Source: Prorocentrum cordatum
Lineage: Eukaryota; Sar; Dinophyceae; Prorocentrales; Prorocentraceae
NCBI GenBank assembly: GCA_963575745.1
Contig: CAUYUJ010016465.1
Span: 86,001-150,000, forward strand
Direction of reading: 5' to 3'
DNA: 64,000 nt
The position numbers and the translations under genes are program-made. Below are positions 29,028 to 39,999 of the stretch, piece by piece (position 1 is the stretch's first letter; each line of letters begins with the position of its first letter). The notes below the pieces were generated by a model, which saw only the letters and a list, made by a program, of their open reading frames with translations, was not told the DNA's origin and did not search any database.

Positions 29028-29639
29028 TGCCAAGATATCTGTCTCGGGCCAAGCGAAGGCTTGCGGAAGCCAAGAGCATCTATATGGGAAGTCTCGAGAA
29101 GGAGCCCGACAAGGAACACATCTCGCTAGTTTGCTCCAGGTATTCGTCCAGCTACCGAAGCAAGAAGGGACATTTCGAGCACACTGGCCAGAAGGAGGCG
29201 ATATCTTCCACCCGCTGATTGCGGCGATAGGACCCTTGCTCACGCGGCCAAAGCAGATGGAGAGGGAAGGTTTTACGCATGCCGTCTCGTCCTTCTTCTC
29301 CTCCTTGCACGCAGCAGCCAGAGGAGAATCCAGAGAGAGACGCGGCAGGAGTGGGTGGAGAATACAATATAAGGATCAGGATCATTAGTCGGTCGTTGTC
29401 TGCGGGATAAAGACAGTCACGACACAGACGAATTCATCGCAGAAGAAGGCCTATCTTCTTCGTTGCACGTGTTTTGGAGCACCAACTAAAGCTGCGGAGC
29501 AGCAGATGGGCTGCTACACCTGAACAGAAGAGCCCCCATCGCTAAAGACTCGGCGCCCCCAGCCGCTTCCCCAGCCGGCTGACGCAGATACTTAAGGCAA
29601 ATGTCACAAAAGCTCAAAGAGAATACATTCCAACCAAAT

Positions 29640-30460
29640 GGCATTCACCCACGACACTTGGGGGACAAACAGCAATGGGGCTCATGTTTCAACTCATGGA
29701 CGTGCTTGCCCAAGCCCCTTCATCAGCGCACCAACGCCGACTACTGCTAGCAAGGCAGCACACAGGACCAGGTCGGAGATGTATTGCCTTCTTTGCAGGT
29801 GTGCTCAGGGTCAAAGGTAAGCTAGCAACGGTTGAACGCAGGGCCTGGGAGAGCAAGTACGGCATGGGATGCAGTTTTTCAGCGACGCAGGGTAGGTCTC
29901 CAGAGGATTCGGTCTGGAGGCAGAGTGTCAGAGCAGAGATGCAGGCAGACAAGGGTGTTCACTGCATCCAGCTGCTGTGGGACATCTCTGCCTACTATTA
30001 GTACCTGAAGCACCAAGCCATGTTCGAGCAGGCAAGCTACGCTAACTACCCACGGCGCGTCCTGGTGTTTAGCATGTGAGTTTACAGGTGGTGTTGCTCG
30101 ATGGAATGGTCAGCCCGAAAATCGACCCGAAGCGTGGTAGCACAGCAGGGGGGTCAGCAGCTACGCATGAAGCAAAATCATGTATGATGTCCCTTTTGGG
30201 CCAAGTCATCCCTGACGAGCACAAGCTAGACACAAGCGGCCAGCATACACATCTACGGCCTCGACCTCGGCTCATGGGGACGGGGCGCACATTGGTCATG
30301 TATTCCCTGGCTACTCTAGCGACGAGCGTACTGGCAGGATTACATGCTTTGAACCTCAGCTTGTCCCTGCCGAAATTCAACATGATGGCCAGTAGTCATG
30401 GAATTCTTCACCAAGCGAAGGTACGTCTTGGGAAGAAAGGTGGAGGAGCTGTATAGGCGG
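29640..30460 (+). pseudogene. Element 2 reverse transcriptase fingers/palm
   Basis: The frame from 29675 gives KLATVERRAWESKYGMGCSF, TQGRSPEDSVWRQSVRAEMQ and LLWDISAYY just before a stop at 29999, equal to motif A (LWDxSKFFE). Next frame: KHQAMFEQASYANYPRRVL. Further on STAGGSAATHEAKSCMMSLL (AGC..AT..K) and IYGLDLGS at about 30251-30274, which occupies the place of the YVDD box, so the catalytic Asp pair is lost. Multiple frame changes. Confidence 0.6.
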
Positions 30461-30584
30461 CAGTGAATATCAGATTGGAAGTGACATTACTGCTGGACAA
30501 CACCAACGAGTAAAAGGAGCCAGGGTCCAACGGATCAAAAGATGGATCACACTAACAGGCTAAGCTAAGACAGTTCGAAGCCTG

Positions 30585-31384
30585 ATGCTAAAAGACAACA
30601 AGAAGGCTACTGAAGCCAGATCATATACCGTAGGAGGACGGTCGGTTTTGAACTATGGAGCCAGTCTCCAAGGGTACACCCCCGCCAAAATCAGGAATCT
30701 CGGCGAGCTAGAGGCTACGGCCTCAGGACGAAACATCAAGCCAGCCAGCAGTACGCTGTGGTCGACCACAATGAAGGAGCCAAACCCGATCAGCATGATG
30801 CCCAAAGTCTTGGGAAGATACACGATGGAGTGGTGGAACATAATTTCGGCCAGATCGAAGTTGCGTGTCCGTGGCGATTTATTCCCAATCAAACATTGAG
30901 AGTCGCACTCGAAACTGCCAAAGCCAATCTCAGCACAACCAAGAAGAAATCATGGCTAGGGAAAGCTACAAGTCCAGTAACTCAGCTTCTAATATGGGTC
31001 AACGAAATAGAATGGGGTATGCCCACAGCCACAACAGTCACTGATTTAACAGGACGATCCTGGAACATGCTCAAGATAATACCCAAAAGGATCGCAAAAC
31101 AATTCGCACAGCGATTCAAGCAAAACCTTACCCAGAGCTATCCACTCGAGCATGCTGACTCAGAGGCAGCCATCCAATCAGCCGGCGTCTGGACTGAGGT
31201 TCTCACGATAGCGTCGACAACAATAAATCGAGCTTCGTGGAAGGCACGCGTGCAAGGCACATGTTCGGTGGAACGCTCCCCACGGGCTCGAAACTGTCTT
31301 CTTGGGGCTACATGGGAGTCGGCCCTTCTACATATTGTGGGAAGCCGGCACATGCTTCCGCCGTGCTTGGGCATGCCCACATGA
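30585..31384 (+). pseudogene. Element 2 RT thumb/connection region
   Basis: Two overlapping frames: SVLNYGASLQGYTPAKIRNL (30.64 kb; R.LGVDY.A pattern) and then PNQTLRVALETAKANLS, QLLIWVNEIEWGMPTATTVT, DLTGRSWNMLKIIPKRIAKQ and TINRASWKARVQGTCSV (30.89-31.26 kb). This is the region between RT palm and RNase H in this class of elements. One frame change near 30890. Confidence 0.55.
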
Positions 31385-31560
31385 GCGAGACACCCGGCAA
31401 GACATTCTGAAGCCATATGCGAAAGCAGCCCTACCAGCAGACCAGCAAGATCTCCTGTATACAAGCCTGTGGGCGGCCAGACCCCAAGCTTGGGGACCAC
31501 CTGTACCAGACTGGCAAATTAAACGCGTTTAAGGAAACGACGGAGATGCCAGAGAAGTTT

Positions 31561-32060
31561 CCAGGGAGGGATTTCGCCTCGTCCTACCCAATATGCTCGT
31601 ATGCACCGACGGAAGCTACAGATGTCCCACGCAACCTATTCTGGCCCAAGCAGGATGTGAAGCTGTCCAGATAGATGAAAAGAACACCTGGTTAAGGCCC
31701 CCAGGAGCCCCTTGCCAGGATGATACCCCCAGACTTCAGCTCATGCTGAGAACACGGCTCTTGTCATCGCACAGCAGCGCGCTGCATGGCCTCGCGAGGC
31801 CCGACTTGTCGTAGACTGTGCCACCTTGCTGAAAGGGATACGATCACGGCACTTGGCCCCAGCAGGGAATAGTGAGCTTGGCGACGTTTGGAGGGCCATG
31901 GGCCAATGCATGCCCACGGGCACATGGACGGACACTCTAAAGACAAAGGCTCGCAGAGATGAGCAGGAAGCAGCAGACACTGTGAATCGCCTTCACCTTA
32001 TAGACAACACGGCCGCTGATTGGTAAGCGGGACAAGCAGCCCGAGTTCACAGCCCTTCTC
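31561..32060 (+). pseudogene. Element 2 RNase H domain
   Basis: Frame at 31593: MLVCTDGSYRCPTQPILAQA, the TDGS strand of RNase H with its first acidic residue. After a shift, HGLARPDLS / VVDCATLLKGIRSRHLAPA and LGDVWRAMGQCMPTGTWTDT (31.79-31.94 kb), then RLHLIDNTAADW, corresponding to GN..AD with its last catalytic Asp kept. RNase H removes the RNA strand of the cDNA hybrid; this copy is broken by at least one frame change. Confidence 0.6.
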
Positions 32061-32228
32061 CAAATGAGCAAGCAGAGGTAGAGAAGGCGAGGCAAGTTTG
32101 CAAAGAAATTGCCACTGGAGCAAGCAAAGTCCTGTCCCAGTGGCCTAAGGCTCGTGACATGTGGACCAAGCTGGACAAAACACCACCAGTAGGGAACCCC
32201 AGGCCGTTACAGCCAGCCATACGCCTGT

Positions 32229-32530
32229 ATGGCACGATGTCAGTTTCCGATGCAGCACCTGCCTAAGAAAGTGGGATCTGAAACTCGTTTCGGCCGCGGC
32301 CGTTTGAACCCAGCGATCCAGAAATTGATGTCAGCAGGAGGGAGGCCAGGCCACGTAGCGTACGCAACATTACTTGATGGGTCAGGTATGCCTATCATTT
32401 CTTGTACTAAGTCTGGGCGTTTCACAACCTGCATAAATGGACACTTACATGAATAATGCCTTCGGCCTAAAAAGAATAGCCCAGAGCTTAACAAGCTGCT
32501 CAGGGGCAAAATTCTGGAATCGGCAGCTAC
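32229..32530 (+). pseudogene. Element 2 terminal Cys-box
   Basis: GMPIISCTKSGRFTTCINGH then LHE and, past a stop, CLRPKKNSPELNKLLRGKIL. The family pattern is CxxCGR(Y/F)TT...L...C.G...L..L..GK.P; here the second Cys is Ser. I take about 32530 as the 3' end of element 2. Confidence 0.5.
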
Positions 32531-32639
32531 TGTCTCTGATGTGATTCCGTTATCGTCAATCGTATCATTAGCATTGGCGGGGCACCATCAGGAGCAGCAG
32601 CAGTAGGTAGGCGAGTAGCTGATGAGGCCAGATGCAGAA

Positions 32640-33573
32640 GGTAGGTTTATGTCAGCTACTGGGCTCAGTCCTCTTGCGCCCCCCCACTTCACACCTACGC
32701 GGCTATCTCCAATCATATTCGCGGGGGCTTCAGGCAACTTATTCGCATGCCCTTCCTACCCCACGTGCCCTGGAGGACACGAGGCGTGGATATGGATTGA
32801 GCGGAGGGCCAACAACCCCCAGATGTGGGTATTGCTTGGCTCCATGGCGTGAAGACGAACCTTCTGAGCAGCCGAGCCAGCCTGAGACCCATTTTCCCCA
32901 GCCGGCCAGCAGCTTAGAGCCCACCCCCTCAGGTTCTGGAGCCCCAGTGGGCGTGGAGAGACTGGGCGAGGCCTTGGCAGAGGGCTACGAGCAGCAATCC
33001 AGCTGTTGCAGACGTGGCATACGAAGATCGAGGCTTCGTGGTGCCACGTTCGCGCTAGGATAAGTCACTCTCCCAGCCGGCGGTGGAGGCGAGTCAGAAG
33101 CCCCATCGGAGCTCCTCAAGCCACCCTCCCAGTGACTGCCACTGAATGGCCGAGAGCCGTGGGGAGTGAGTGGGAGCCTTGGAGCGTCCCCGATATCCTC
33201 CCTCTGAGTCTAGTCCCGAGGACGCTCCCGATGTTTCGGAACTCCTGGAGAACGCGAGGGAGGACATCGTTGCTGGGTTGTGGACTTCCGCCGCCGCTCA
33301 CCCTCAACGGGGCTTGCCTCAGCGAGGGGCGGACTTGATCCTGGGCTGAGGTTCCTCGACCGGCCCGGACGGGGGCTTTTGATGAGGTTGGGCAGCCCCT
33401 CATCGTTGTCACGGGAGGCCAGTGGCCGCAGCAGCGGCAGAACGAGGCCGGCTGCGACGCCGCCCTGGTATGCATGCCCAAGATGTGGGACCCAGGAGGA
33501 GTCGTTCTTCCACAGGGTATGGGAGTGCCCATGCAATCGAGGCGACCCCGCCTACGAGAAATCATTTTGCTAG
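32640..33573 (+). mobile_element. Deleted retroelement fragment (zinc finger plus C-terminal Cys motif)
   Basis: Two ends of an element lie close together. At 32.74-32.86 kb two frames together give FACPSYPTCPGGHEAWIWIE and PTTPRCGYCLAPWRE, which fits a C..C...W...CxxC..PW finger crossed by a frame change. At 33.43-33.57 kb PPWYACPRCGTQEESFFHRV then WECPCNRGDP fits CPxCG..EE...HRxWECP, a terminal motif of non-LTR elements. The polymerase core is absent, so most of the element has been deleted. Both readings are by resemblance. Confidence 0.45.
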
Positions 33574-33885
33574 CTCCCGCTCCCTCACCTTCTCTTTTCA
33601 TTGGCAAGGCGCCGCGGCTTCGAGGCCGCTCCCGGCCCCCTGCGGCGGGCGCAGCGGCGCCGCCGAAAACAAGGACAGGCGAAGAAAAGGAATGGGCAAG
33701 CGGGACAAGCGGCCCCACCCTTGAGCCCAAAACAGCGGCAGTTAGGCGGCGTGCGCGCGCGAGGGACACGAGGAGGGCCAGCGGGGAGTCTAACTTCGCT
33801 TCACCTTCGTGAACCCAAGTGAGCTCCCGCTCCCTTCCCTCCTCTTGTTCATTGGCAAGGCACCGCAGCTTCGAGGCCGCCCCCG
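33573..33885. repeat. Direct repeats of about 62 bp, 250 bp apart
   Basis: 33573-33635 (GCTCCCGCTCCCTCACC...CATTGGCAAGGCGCCGCGG) recurs at 33823-33885 (GCTCCCGCTCCCTTCCC...CATTGGCAAGGCACCGCAG). The interval contains an SL-linked repeat (33720-33822). This could be a tandem duplication or a long duplication flanking an insertion. Confidence 0.75.
33720..33822 (-). repeat. SL-linked dispersed repeat, copy 1 (SL truncated)
   Basis: On the minus strand, GAAGTTAGACTCCCCGCTGG...CTGCCGCTGTTTTGGGCTCAAG. It shares about 95 bp with 41124-41221, and ends with the SL 3' end (GGCTCAAG). Relative to copy 2 about 12 bp (the SL 5' half and the bases before it) are missing. Confidence 0.7.
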
Positions 33886-33942
33886 TCCTCAGTGCCAATG
33901 AATGTAAATGGGGGGCGGCGCAGGAGCGGGGCACTGCGGTGC

Positions 33943-34757
33943 CTAATTCTCGGGGCGAGAATCGTCGACGACACCCTGCGCCAGCAGGCCGGCGGCCACC
34001 TCGTCGCCCGACGCGCGCGGCCGGGCTGACGCCACCGATCGCCAACCACTTCTTGCGAGCATGGCTTCCGCGCCTGACGCAGCGAAAACGCCCGCGGCCG
34101 CGCCCCGCCAGACGTCGCGGCCAAACCACTCTTCGGGGCTAGCGACCCCGACTGCGCGCAACTGGCTCCGGAGCTCGACAGTGCCTCAGGAGCGCATCCG
34201 CTAAGCGGGCGGCCCCCGACCCTGAGAAGGTCATCCCAAACGAGTAGCCACGCGCGTAAGCAGATGCCCTCATCGGCCCCGCAAATGCAAAATGCGAAAG
34301 CAATGCAAAGATGACCCCCGCTGCTTCCGGCGAATCGGGCCGCGCACAAACCGACCGCCCTGCACCTGCACGCGGGCGCGCGGGCGCACTGCGCAAACAG
34401 CTCGGACGGCATCCGCAACAAAAAATCATAAGCCAGCGCTGCAATGACGCACCGCCACCTACGCTGGCGCGACAGCGCGACGCGAAGCAACCGCCGCCAC
34501 AGCAGCCGGTCTACGCGATGCCACGGTAGCCTGGAGGCCCGGCTCTTGGCCGTGCCAAAACGAATCCCGCGCAAGATGACGCCCTGATCACCTTGCCAGG
34601 GAACGCCGGCAACCTGATGCGCCAGGGCCCACGCGCTCAGCCACCCACGCTGCGTGGAGGCACACGCGCAGACTGCAGCAACTCTACGAACGCGCTGAAC
34701 CGAGCACCCCAGCGGGGGCCCCCCTAATAACTCACTCAACGACGCAGCCATGCGCAA
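33943..34757 (-). pseudogene. Tyrosine recombinase-like gene (inactive)
   Basis: The 302-codon frame (33849-34757) gives a core-binding-like start (QRVRRVAAVC...WLSAWALAHQ...WQGDQGVILRGI) and then CVIAALAYDFLLRMPSEL at residues 103-120, matching the helix with the catalytic first Arg (LxFxFLLRxPSE). A second frame, 33943-34161, gives DVWRGAAAGVFAASGAEAML and ARSGWRSVASARP, equivalent to (S)FRRGAA...GGWRSxAFLxY, then an acidic VVDDSRPEN tail. The HxxR histidine and the Tyr nucleophile position are not retained. From memory, dinoflagellate genomes carry many such recombinases. One frame change near 34150. Confidence 0.5.
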
Positions 34758-34766
34758 GTGCGACGC

Positions 34767-35063
34767 TCATGTCCGCAGCGTGGACGGTACTGTTTTGCAC
34801 GAGAACCGTGGCTCTACCACCGAGTCCGCGACGGACTGAAGGTTGACGCCGGCCGCGCGGGCACCAGCCATGGCGGTCAACACCTGCCGCGGGGGCGCCC
34901 CGTCTGGGTGTCTCTGGCTACGCCCACGGTCTCTGCTGAATGCAACCATCGTGTCCCGCTTGCGCCAATCCGTCGCTAGGGCGATTGAGTCGACGACTCC
35001 CCAGTGCGCGCCGCGCAGTGCAGCCGCGCCACGCGGGGCAGGGGCAGCTGCCAGAGACTGCAT
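34767..35063 (-). pseudogene. Possible N-terminal part of the recombinase-like gene
   Basis: 98 open codons directly upstream of the recombinase on the same strand. VLTAMAGARAAGVNLQSVAD has an integrase-like helical look, and RKRDTMVAFSRDRGRSQRH is basic. It may be its N-terminal DNA-binding region, but there is no diagnostic motif. Low confidence. Confidence 0.2.
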
Positions 35064-35319
35064 TCCGCGGGGGCCCGGACAGATAGCGCGTGGCGGCCGG
35101 GCGGGCCACCGCTGCCACCGTTGCCAGCGGGGCCGGGCGAGCCCGCGGGCTACCCTGCGGCGCCGCGAGCGGACGAGCTAGGCTCCGCGGCGGCCGCAGT
35201 GACAAGCGCGTCGGAAGCCGGAGCGGCTGGCGCCTGTCGCGCTAGCCAGACGGCGCGCTGCACGTCGGCGCGGGGTCGCTTGGGCCAGTGCATGTCTGAG
35301 AGGCCAGCACTAGCTCGAG

Positions 35320-35536
35320 GCCATAAACGCACTGCACTCGACGCCCACGCTCGCCGAACACACTCGCGCCCACACTCCATGCCGCCACTCGCACTCCATG
35401 CTCGCCTCTCACGCTCGCGCCCGCAATCTACGCCCACAGTCAACGCGCACTCTCGCAGCCCACACTGCACGCCCACACTCGACCCCCGCACTCACACCCC
35501 ACACTCTACGCCCCCACCCGCCCCCCCCCCCCCCCC

Positions 35537-35605
<69 letters not shown>

Positions 35606-35690
35606 ACACACCACTCTACGCCCAAAGTCCACGCGCACACTAGCGCCCCACACTCACACCCCACACCAAACCCTGGGTTGATTTACCGAC
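35320..35690. repeat. CACTCGCGCCCACACTC repeats and (CA)n microsatellite
   Basis: Degenerate CACTC/GCCCACACTC words, then C17 at about 35520-35536 and ACACACAC to about 35615. Open frames here are His-Thr or Cys-Val repeats and are not genes. 34760-35320 shows no gene other than the fragment above. Confidence 0.85.
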
Positions 35691-36295
35691 TTGATTATGC
35701 GAACTGATTTCCCGAGTTGACTTACAGAGTTGATTGACCGACTTGATTTACAGAAGTGATTCGCCGACTTGATTTTCCGACTTGGTTTGCCGAGTTGGTT
35801 TCCCGCGTTGGTTCATGGACTTGCCGAGTTGATTCGCAGAATTGATTTGCCGAGTTGGTTTACAGAGTTGATTTACATCGTTCATTTACAGACTTGATTT
35901 GCCGAGTTGATCTCCGAATGGATGTTTGGAGTTGGCTTGCACTGAACGCTGAGATGGCGAGTTGAATTGGCGTTGACTTCTTGGGCTTTGACCTACCATT
36001 CCAACTGCGAAATGCGAGTTGATTCCCCAAGTTGATTCTCCGAGTTGATTTCCCAAGTTGATTTCCCCGAGTTGGTTTGCCGAGTTGATTTCCCGAGTTG
36101 ATTTGCCGGGTTGACTTATGGGAGTTGATTTAGAGAGTGGGTTTAGAGAGTTGATTTCGCGGGGCGGCCTGCCGACTTGAGTTAGCCAATTGATGTGCCA
36201 AGTTGATTTGCCGCCTTGGTTTCGCGATCGGAGGCGCCGAATGGATTTCGCGAGTTGGTTGTCCGAGCTGATTCCTCGAGTGCGAAGTGCGAATT
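35690..36295. repeat. 14-15 bp satellite (GAGTTGATTTGCC)
   Basis: About forty degenerate copies of GAGTTGATTT(G/A)CC(G), some with GACTTG or GAATTG. The array ends into GAGTGCGAAGTGCG words. No gene. Confidence 0.85.
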
Positions 36296-36379
36296 GACCG
36301 CGGGGTGGGCGTCCCCGACTTGGTGCACCGAGTGGACCCGCGTCTCGCGCTCGTGTCGCGCGGGCGCAAAGCGCGGGGG

Positions 36380-36535
36380 GTGAGTGCGGGCGCGAGTGCG
36401 GGGTGCGAGTATGAAGTGCGGGCGCGGGCGCGCTGCGCGGGGGGCGATTGCGGGGGCGAGCGCGGGGTGCGAGTGCGAAGTGCGAGTATGCAGTGCGAGT
36501 TTGGGCGCCGAGTGCGAGGGGCGGCCGCGCGCCCC
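36380..36535. repeat. GCGAGTGCGGG short repeats
   Basis: Words GTGCGAGTATGAAGTGCG and GGGGCGATTGCGGGGGCGAG repeat in tandem with an irregular period of 10-20 bp. Confidence 0.7.
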
Positions 36536-37290
36536 GAAATGGCTGCTAGCTAGAGAAGCGCGATCGCTGCCCCACAGACATGCACAAGCTTGGGCGACGG
36601 GAACCGTGGCCCGACCCCGCGCAGTTCCCTTCCCATGCGCCGGGCGGCACCGGCGCGCCAGCGCGCGCAAGAGCCGAAACGGCTGCTGCGTGGCCCTGCG
36701 TGCTGGAGCTCCTCCACCTCCTCCTCGCCCTCGCCTCGCCGCCGCCCCCCCCCCCCCGCCCCTGCGCCCTGGCCGGGGGGGCCCGAAAAGTTTTCGAGGG
36801 GGGGGGGGGGGCGCGCCGGCGAACGCCACGGGGGGGAAGCCGCGGGTGGCGCGCCCCCCCCCTCCCCCGCGCTACGCGAGCACCTTCCTCGGCGCCATCG
36901 GAGCCCCTAGCAGGGGTGTCGCGCGGCCCGCCCGCGAATCCCGCCGGCGGGGAAGCCCCGCGACACTTCTGCGAACGGACAGCGGCGGGCCTCCTGAGGC
37001 CGGCGGACGCGCCGCGGGCCCGACCCCCCCGGGAGCGAGGGGGGGCGGGGCAGGGGGAGGGGCGGGGGCGGGGGGGGGCGGGGAGGAGGAGGGAGAGGGG
37101 GCGGGGGGGGGAGGAGAAGGAGGCGAGAAACGTGGGCGATACATGACGTTTTCCCTTGCCGCGCGCGCGCCGGCTTGCACTCCGCGGCAGCGGCCACTGT
37201 TCACCGAAAGCGTCGGCGAGACAATCGCCGCTTCCGCCCCGAGCCTGCGAAGCGCCGTCGTCGCGCGAGGCCGGATTGAGCGGATCTGAT
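36536..37290. other. Extremely GC-rich stretch with G/C homopolymers
   Basis: C and G runs of 8-14 (36747-36757, 36797-36811, 37070-37115). Long frames on both strands are Pro/Arg/Ala/Gly-rich and I do not trust any. A 505-codon minus-strand frame (36546-38063) crosses it; its middle (CARTARFVFWGNLAAISGRI, GAIRELRCRCDARAWFEHVH) has ordinary composition but no motif. Confidence 0.4.
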
Positions 37291-39320
37291 TGAGTATGTA
37301 CATGTTCGAACCACGCCCTGGCGTCGCAACGACAGCGCAATTCGCGGATAGCTCCCACCACACACGCTTCGCGCGGGGATCTGGCGAAACCTTTGATACG
37401 CCCACTGATGGCTGCCAGATTGCCCCAAAAAACAAAACGCGCAGTGCGAGCGCAGCCTGTCGCCCCGCAGTTCAAAGGATTTGGCGATCCGCCGCGAATC
37501 TGCGCCATTGATGGCGCGCTCTTCAAGCAGACCAAATTAAGATTGCCAGTGCGGGCGGGGGCAGAACGACGCTGAAGCCCGCTCGCGCGTTCTAGCCAGA
37601 AACGACGAGGCCGCTGCCCGCTTCGAGGCGAGGGCCGCGTCGCCGCGCAGCACTGCGACCGGCGCGCGGTCTGAGGTAGCCGCGCAACGCGCGGCGGGCC
37701 ACTGCGCAACAGAGCTGCCCGGAGGTGCCGAGCGACCTGCACGGGCGGCGGCCGCGCGCCAGACTTCTGGATTGCACCCGCATTCCCCGGCCTTTCACAA
37801 AGCGGCCGCCCGGCGCGCGCGCCAGCTTTGCCGCGACGGCCGCGCGAAGCGAACAAGGGCCGCCCCGCGCGCGTCGACGCCGCGCCTGCCGGCGGGCGGG
37901 CGCGAGCCAGCTCTTCGCACTCCTGCGCCAACGGCTTGCGCCGGCAACTGCGACCGCCGACGCGCGGGCCCCCTTCGCAGGAGTTGGGCGCAAGACCCAG
38001 CAGGGGCATGCGACAGCCGCGCTTGAAAATTTCCTTGTTCACCCCGTATTCCAAGGCATTCAAAACTCCCCGGTTACCAAACGCGCGCTCGCCGCGCGCC
38101 CGGGGGGTCCCGCGACAAATAATCGTCGAAACAAATCTGAATTAACCAAAAACCACCTGTTCAGGATGCCCCTTAAACTCCGGAGCACCGCATTCGCCGT
38201 TAGTCACGGAGCCACCAACGCCGAAATCTGGCGAATGCCACTTGCTTCTCCTGCGAACAGCTGCACCGTCCGAACATGGTCGCGGCGGCGACCGACCTGG
38301 CGGCGCGCTTTGCGCGGGTCGCCCTTGCATCTCACAGGCGGAACCCCGAAGGCTCGCTGGGAAGACGCCATCTGCGACGGGATGGCCTCGCCGTCCGAGC
38401 GCGCGATTTTCTCGGCCGCAGCCCGCGCCAAGTTAGAACAGAAGCCCCCTGGAGAGTCGGGGGCGCCCGCGCGCGCGCACTTCCACCGAGCGCGACGGCG
38501 CGGCGGCCTCCCCGTCGGACCACCGCCGCCGCTGAAGGAGGAACTTCCTACAGAAGACCACGTTCGGCCCTCCGCCTTCGCCAGAGAGGAATACGTCGAC
38601 CCGCCGCGCGTGGCCCAGCGACCCCGTCGACTCAGCCTGCGCGCCCCGGCGCCTGAGCCCTACTGAAAAAGAGTGCCTCCGACGCAACTTGCCGACGAGC
38701 CCAAGATTGCGACCTCGGCTGCGCGCCGGCAGCTGCTCCACGGCCCACTTCGGCTTCGCCCCCGGGATAGGCGGGAAAATGCCTGACGCGACAGGCGCGC
38801 CGGTGTCGCGGGGCCCCTTGCGAAGCCTCTCTAAAAAGCGACAGCCGGAGAGTCGACGAGGCGGAGGAGACGGAAGGACAGGAGGGTGGGTTTGCTTGCT
38901 GCCGCCGCCAGACGCATCTGCCCCTCGCGCAATTCACGCTCCCGCACCCTCAGAAGCGCCAGCCGTTTAAGGCGCGCCTCCTCTGTGGCGCGGCCAAACT
39001 GGCACTGGGCCGCGAAAGCCGCAGCGGTGCCCTCGGCAATGACGGGCGGATGGATATGCGGATGTTCACCAACCGCAGCCAAGCGGAGCGATGCCTCCAA
39101 ACGCTGCGCTGGGCAAAAGTCACGAGCAGGCAGCGCTGGCGAGGTCTGCCTCGGATGCGCGGCCGCTGTTTGGCCTGCAATCCATCCGGGCGCCGCTGCA
39201 AAGCACCCTTCCCCCGGCAGGCGGAAACCCGCGGGGGCGGGGGCGGGGGCCAGGAGGCCCGCGCTAGACTGAAGGGGGCGGATGGGGAGAAAGGAGGGAG
39301 GCGAGGGAGGAGGAGGCGAG
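37291..39320. other. Unassigned region, no gene supported
   Basis: Competing long frames occur on both strands. Plus 37725-38666 includes LHLTGGTPKARWEDAICDGM and NNRRNKSELTKNHLFRMPLK. Minus 38831-39445 includes a helical CQFGRATEEARLKRLALLRV. Each has a short credible stretch, but none has a domain, a start context or an SL that decides the strand. It may contain a decayed gene. Confidence 0.3.
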
Positions 39321-39324
39321 ATCC

Positions 39325-39488
39325 GCACGCTTTCCGCACTCATCCCTTCTGGCCCCAGCGAGCGCCGAGCTGGGGATTCACTCGCGACTGGCGCGCTCGC
39401 CGAGGGGAAGCGGGCGAGAAGGCAAGGCAGGGGGTGGTGACTCACCTCCCCCCTGCCTTGCCCTCCCGGGCCTGAGTATGAGCGGACA

Positions 39489-39537
<49 letters not shown>

Positions 39538-39950
39538 GTGTGTGTGCGTGTGTGTGAGTATGTGTGTCTGGCCTTGAGTGAGTCCGAGACTACGAATGAG
39601 GTGGCGTTGGATATACACATGGTACACTTGACTGAATCTGTGAAAACATATATACCCAATGTGAGGAATAACATGCTGTTAACTGTATTTACATTCATTG
39701 GATGGGCCCCCGGATAAGTGCATGGAGAAACGACTTTAATCACGATGTGGGGGATGATTGGATTCGGGCGGAAACAGAGAGACAGCGATTGTACTGAAAA
39801 GGAAAACGCAGGAGCTGATTTATGTCTCCCGCCAAAGGAATACCAGAGGTGAGGGGGGGCAAGGCAAGGCCCCCGCACCGTTCGCACTCATCCCCTCCGG
39901 CGCCAGCGGGCGCGGAAGCGGGGATCCACTCGCGACTGGCGCAGGGCTCG
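39325..39950. repeat. Duplicated flanks around a (TG)n/AT-rich block
   Basis: CGCACTCATCCC(T/C)TC(T/C)GG...GGGGAT(T/C)CACTCGCGACTGG occurs at about 39337-39400 and 39877-39938. Between the copies lie a 42-bp palindrome (39421-39462), (TG)n at 39492-39567, and 280 bp of AT-rich sequence unlike anything nearby. Confidence 0.7.
39421..39462. repeat. 42-bp near-perfect palindrome
   Basis: GGCAAGGCAGGGGGTGGTGA faces CTCACCTCCCCCCTGCCTTG. A third related arm (GGTGAGGGGGGGCAAGGCAA) is at 39850. Confidence 0.75.
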
Positions 39951-39999
39951 CTGCTGCCCAGGCAGAGGCGCTGCCCTCCCGCGGCCGAAGCTCGGCCGC

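Larger units (their letters stand above)
27080..32530 (+). mobile_element. Decayed non-LTR retrotransposon, element 2 (nearly full length)
   Basis: From 5' to 3' on the plus strand: coiled-coil ORF1-like region and endonuclease start (27.12-28.10 kb), endonuclease C-terminal half (28.24-28.65 kb), RT (29.6-30.5 kb), RT thumb/connection (30.58-31.4 kb), RNase H (31.59-32.03 kb) and a terminal Cys-box (32.37-32.5 kb). Less GC-rich than its surroundings. The 5' zinc finger seen in element 3 is missing, so it is probably 5'-truncated, with its start in or just after the G-rich tract at 27045-27060. Frame changes and substituted catalytic residues show it is dead. Confidence 0.75.

Noticed and set aside
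36546-38063. 505-codon minus-strand frame
   Set aside because: Mostly Arg/Pro/Ala-rich translation of homopolymer-laden GC-rich DNA, with equally long plus-strand frames over the same bases. Only a short central part looks protein-like, so it is described as unassigned and not called a gene.
39438-39620. His-Thr repeat proteins near the (TG)n tract, and similar Cys-Val frames at 35.4-35.6 kb and 63.05-63.3 kb
   Set aside because: Translations of dinucleotide repeats.
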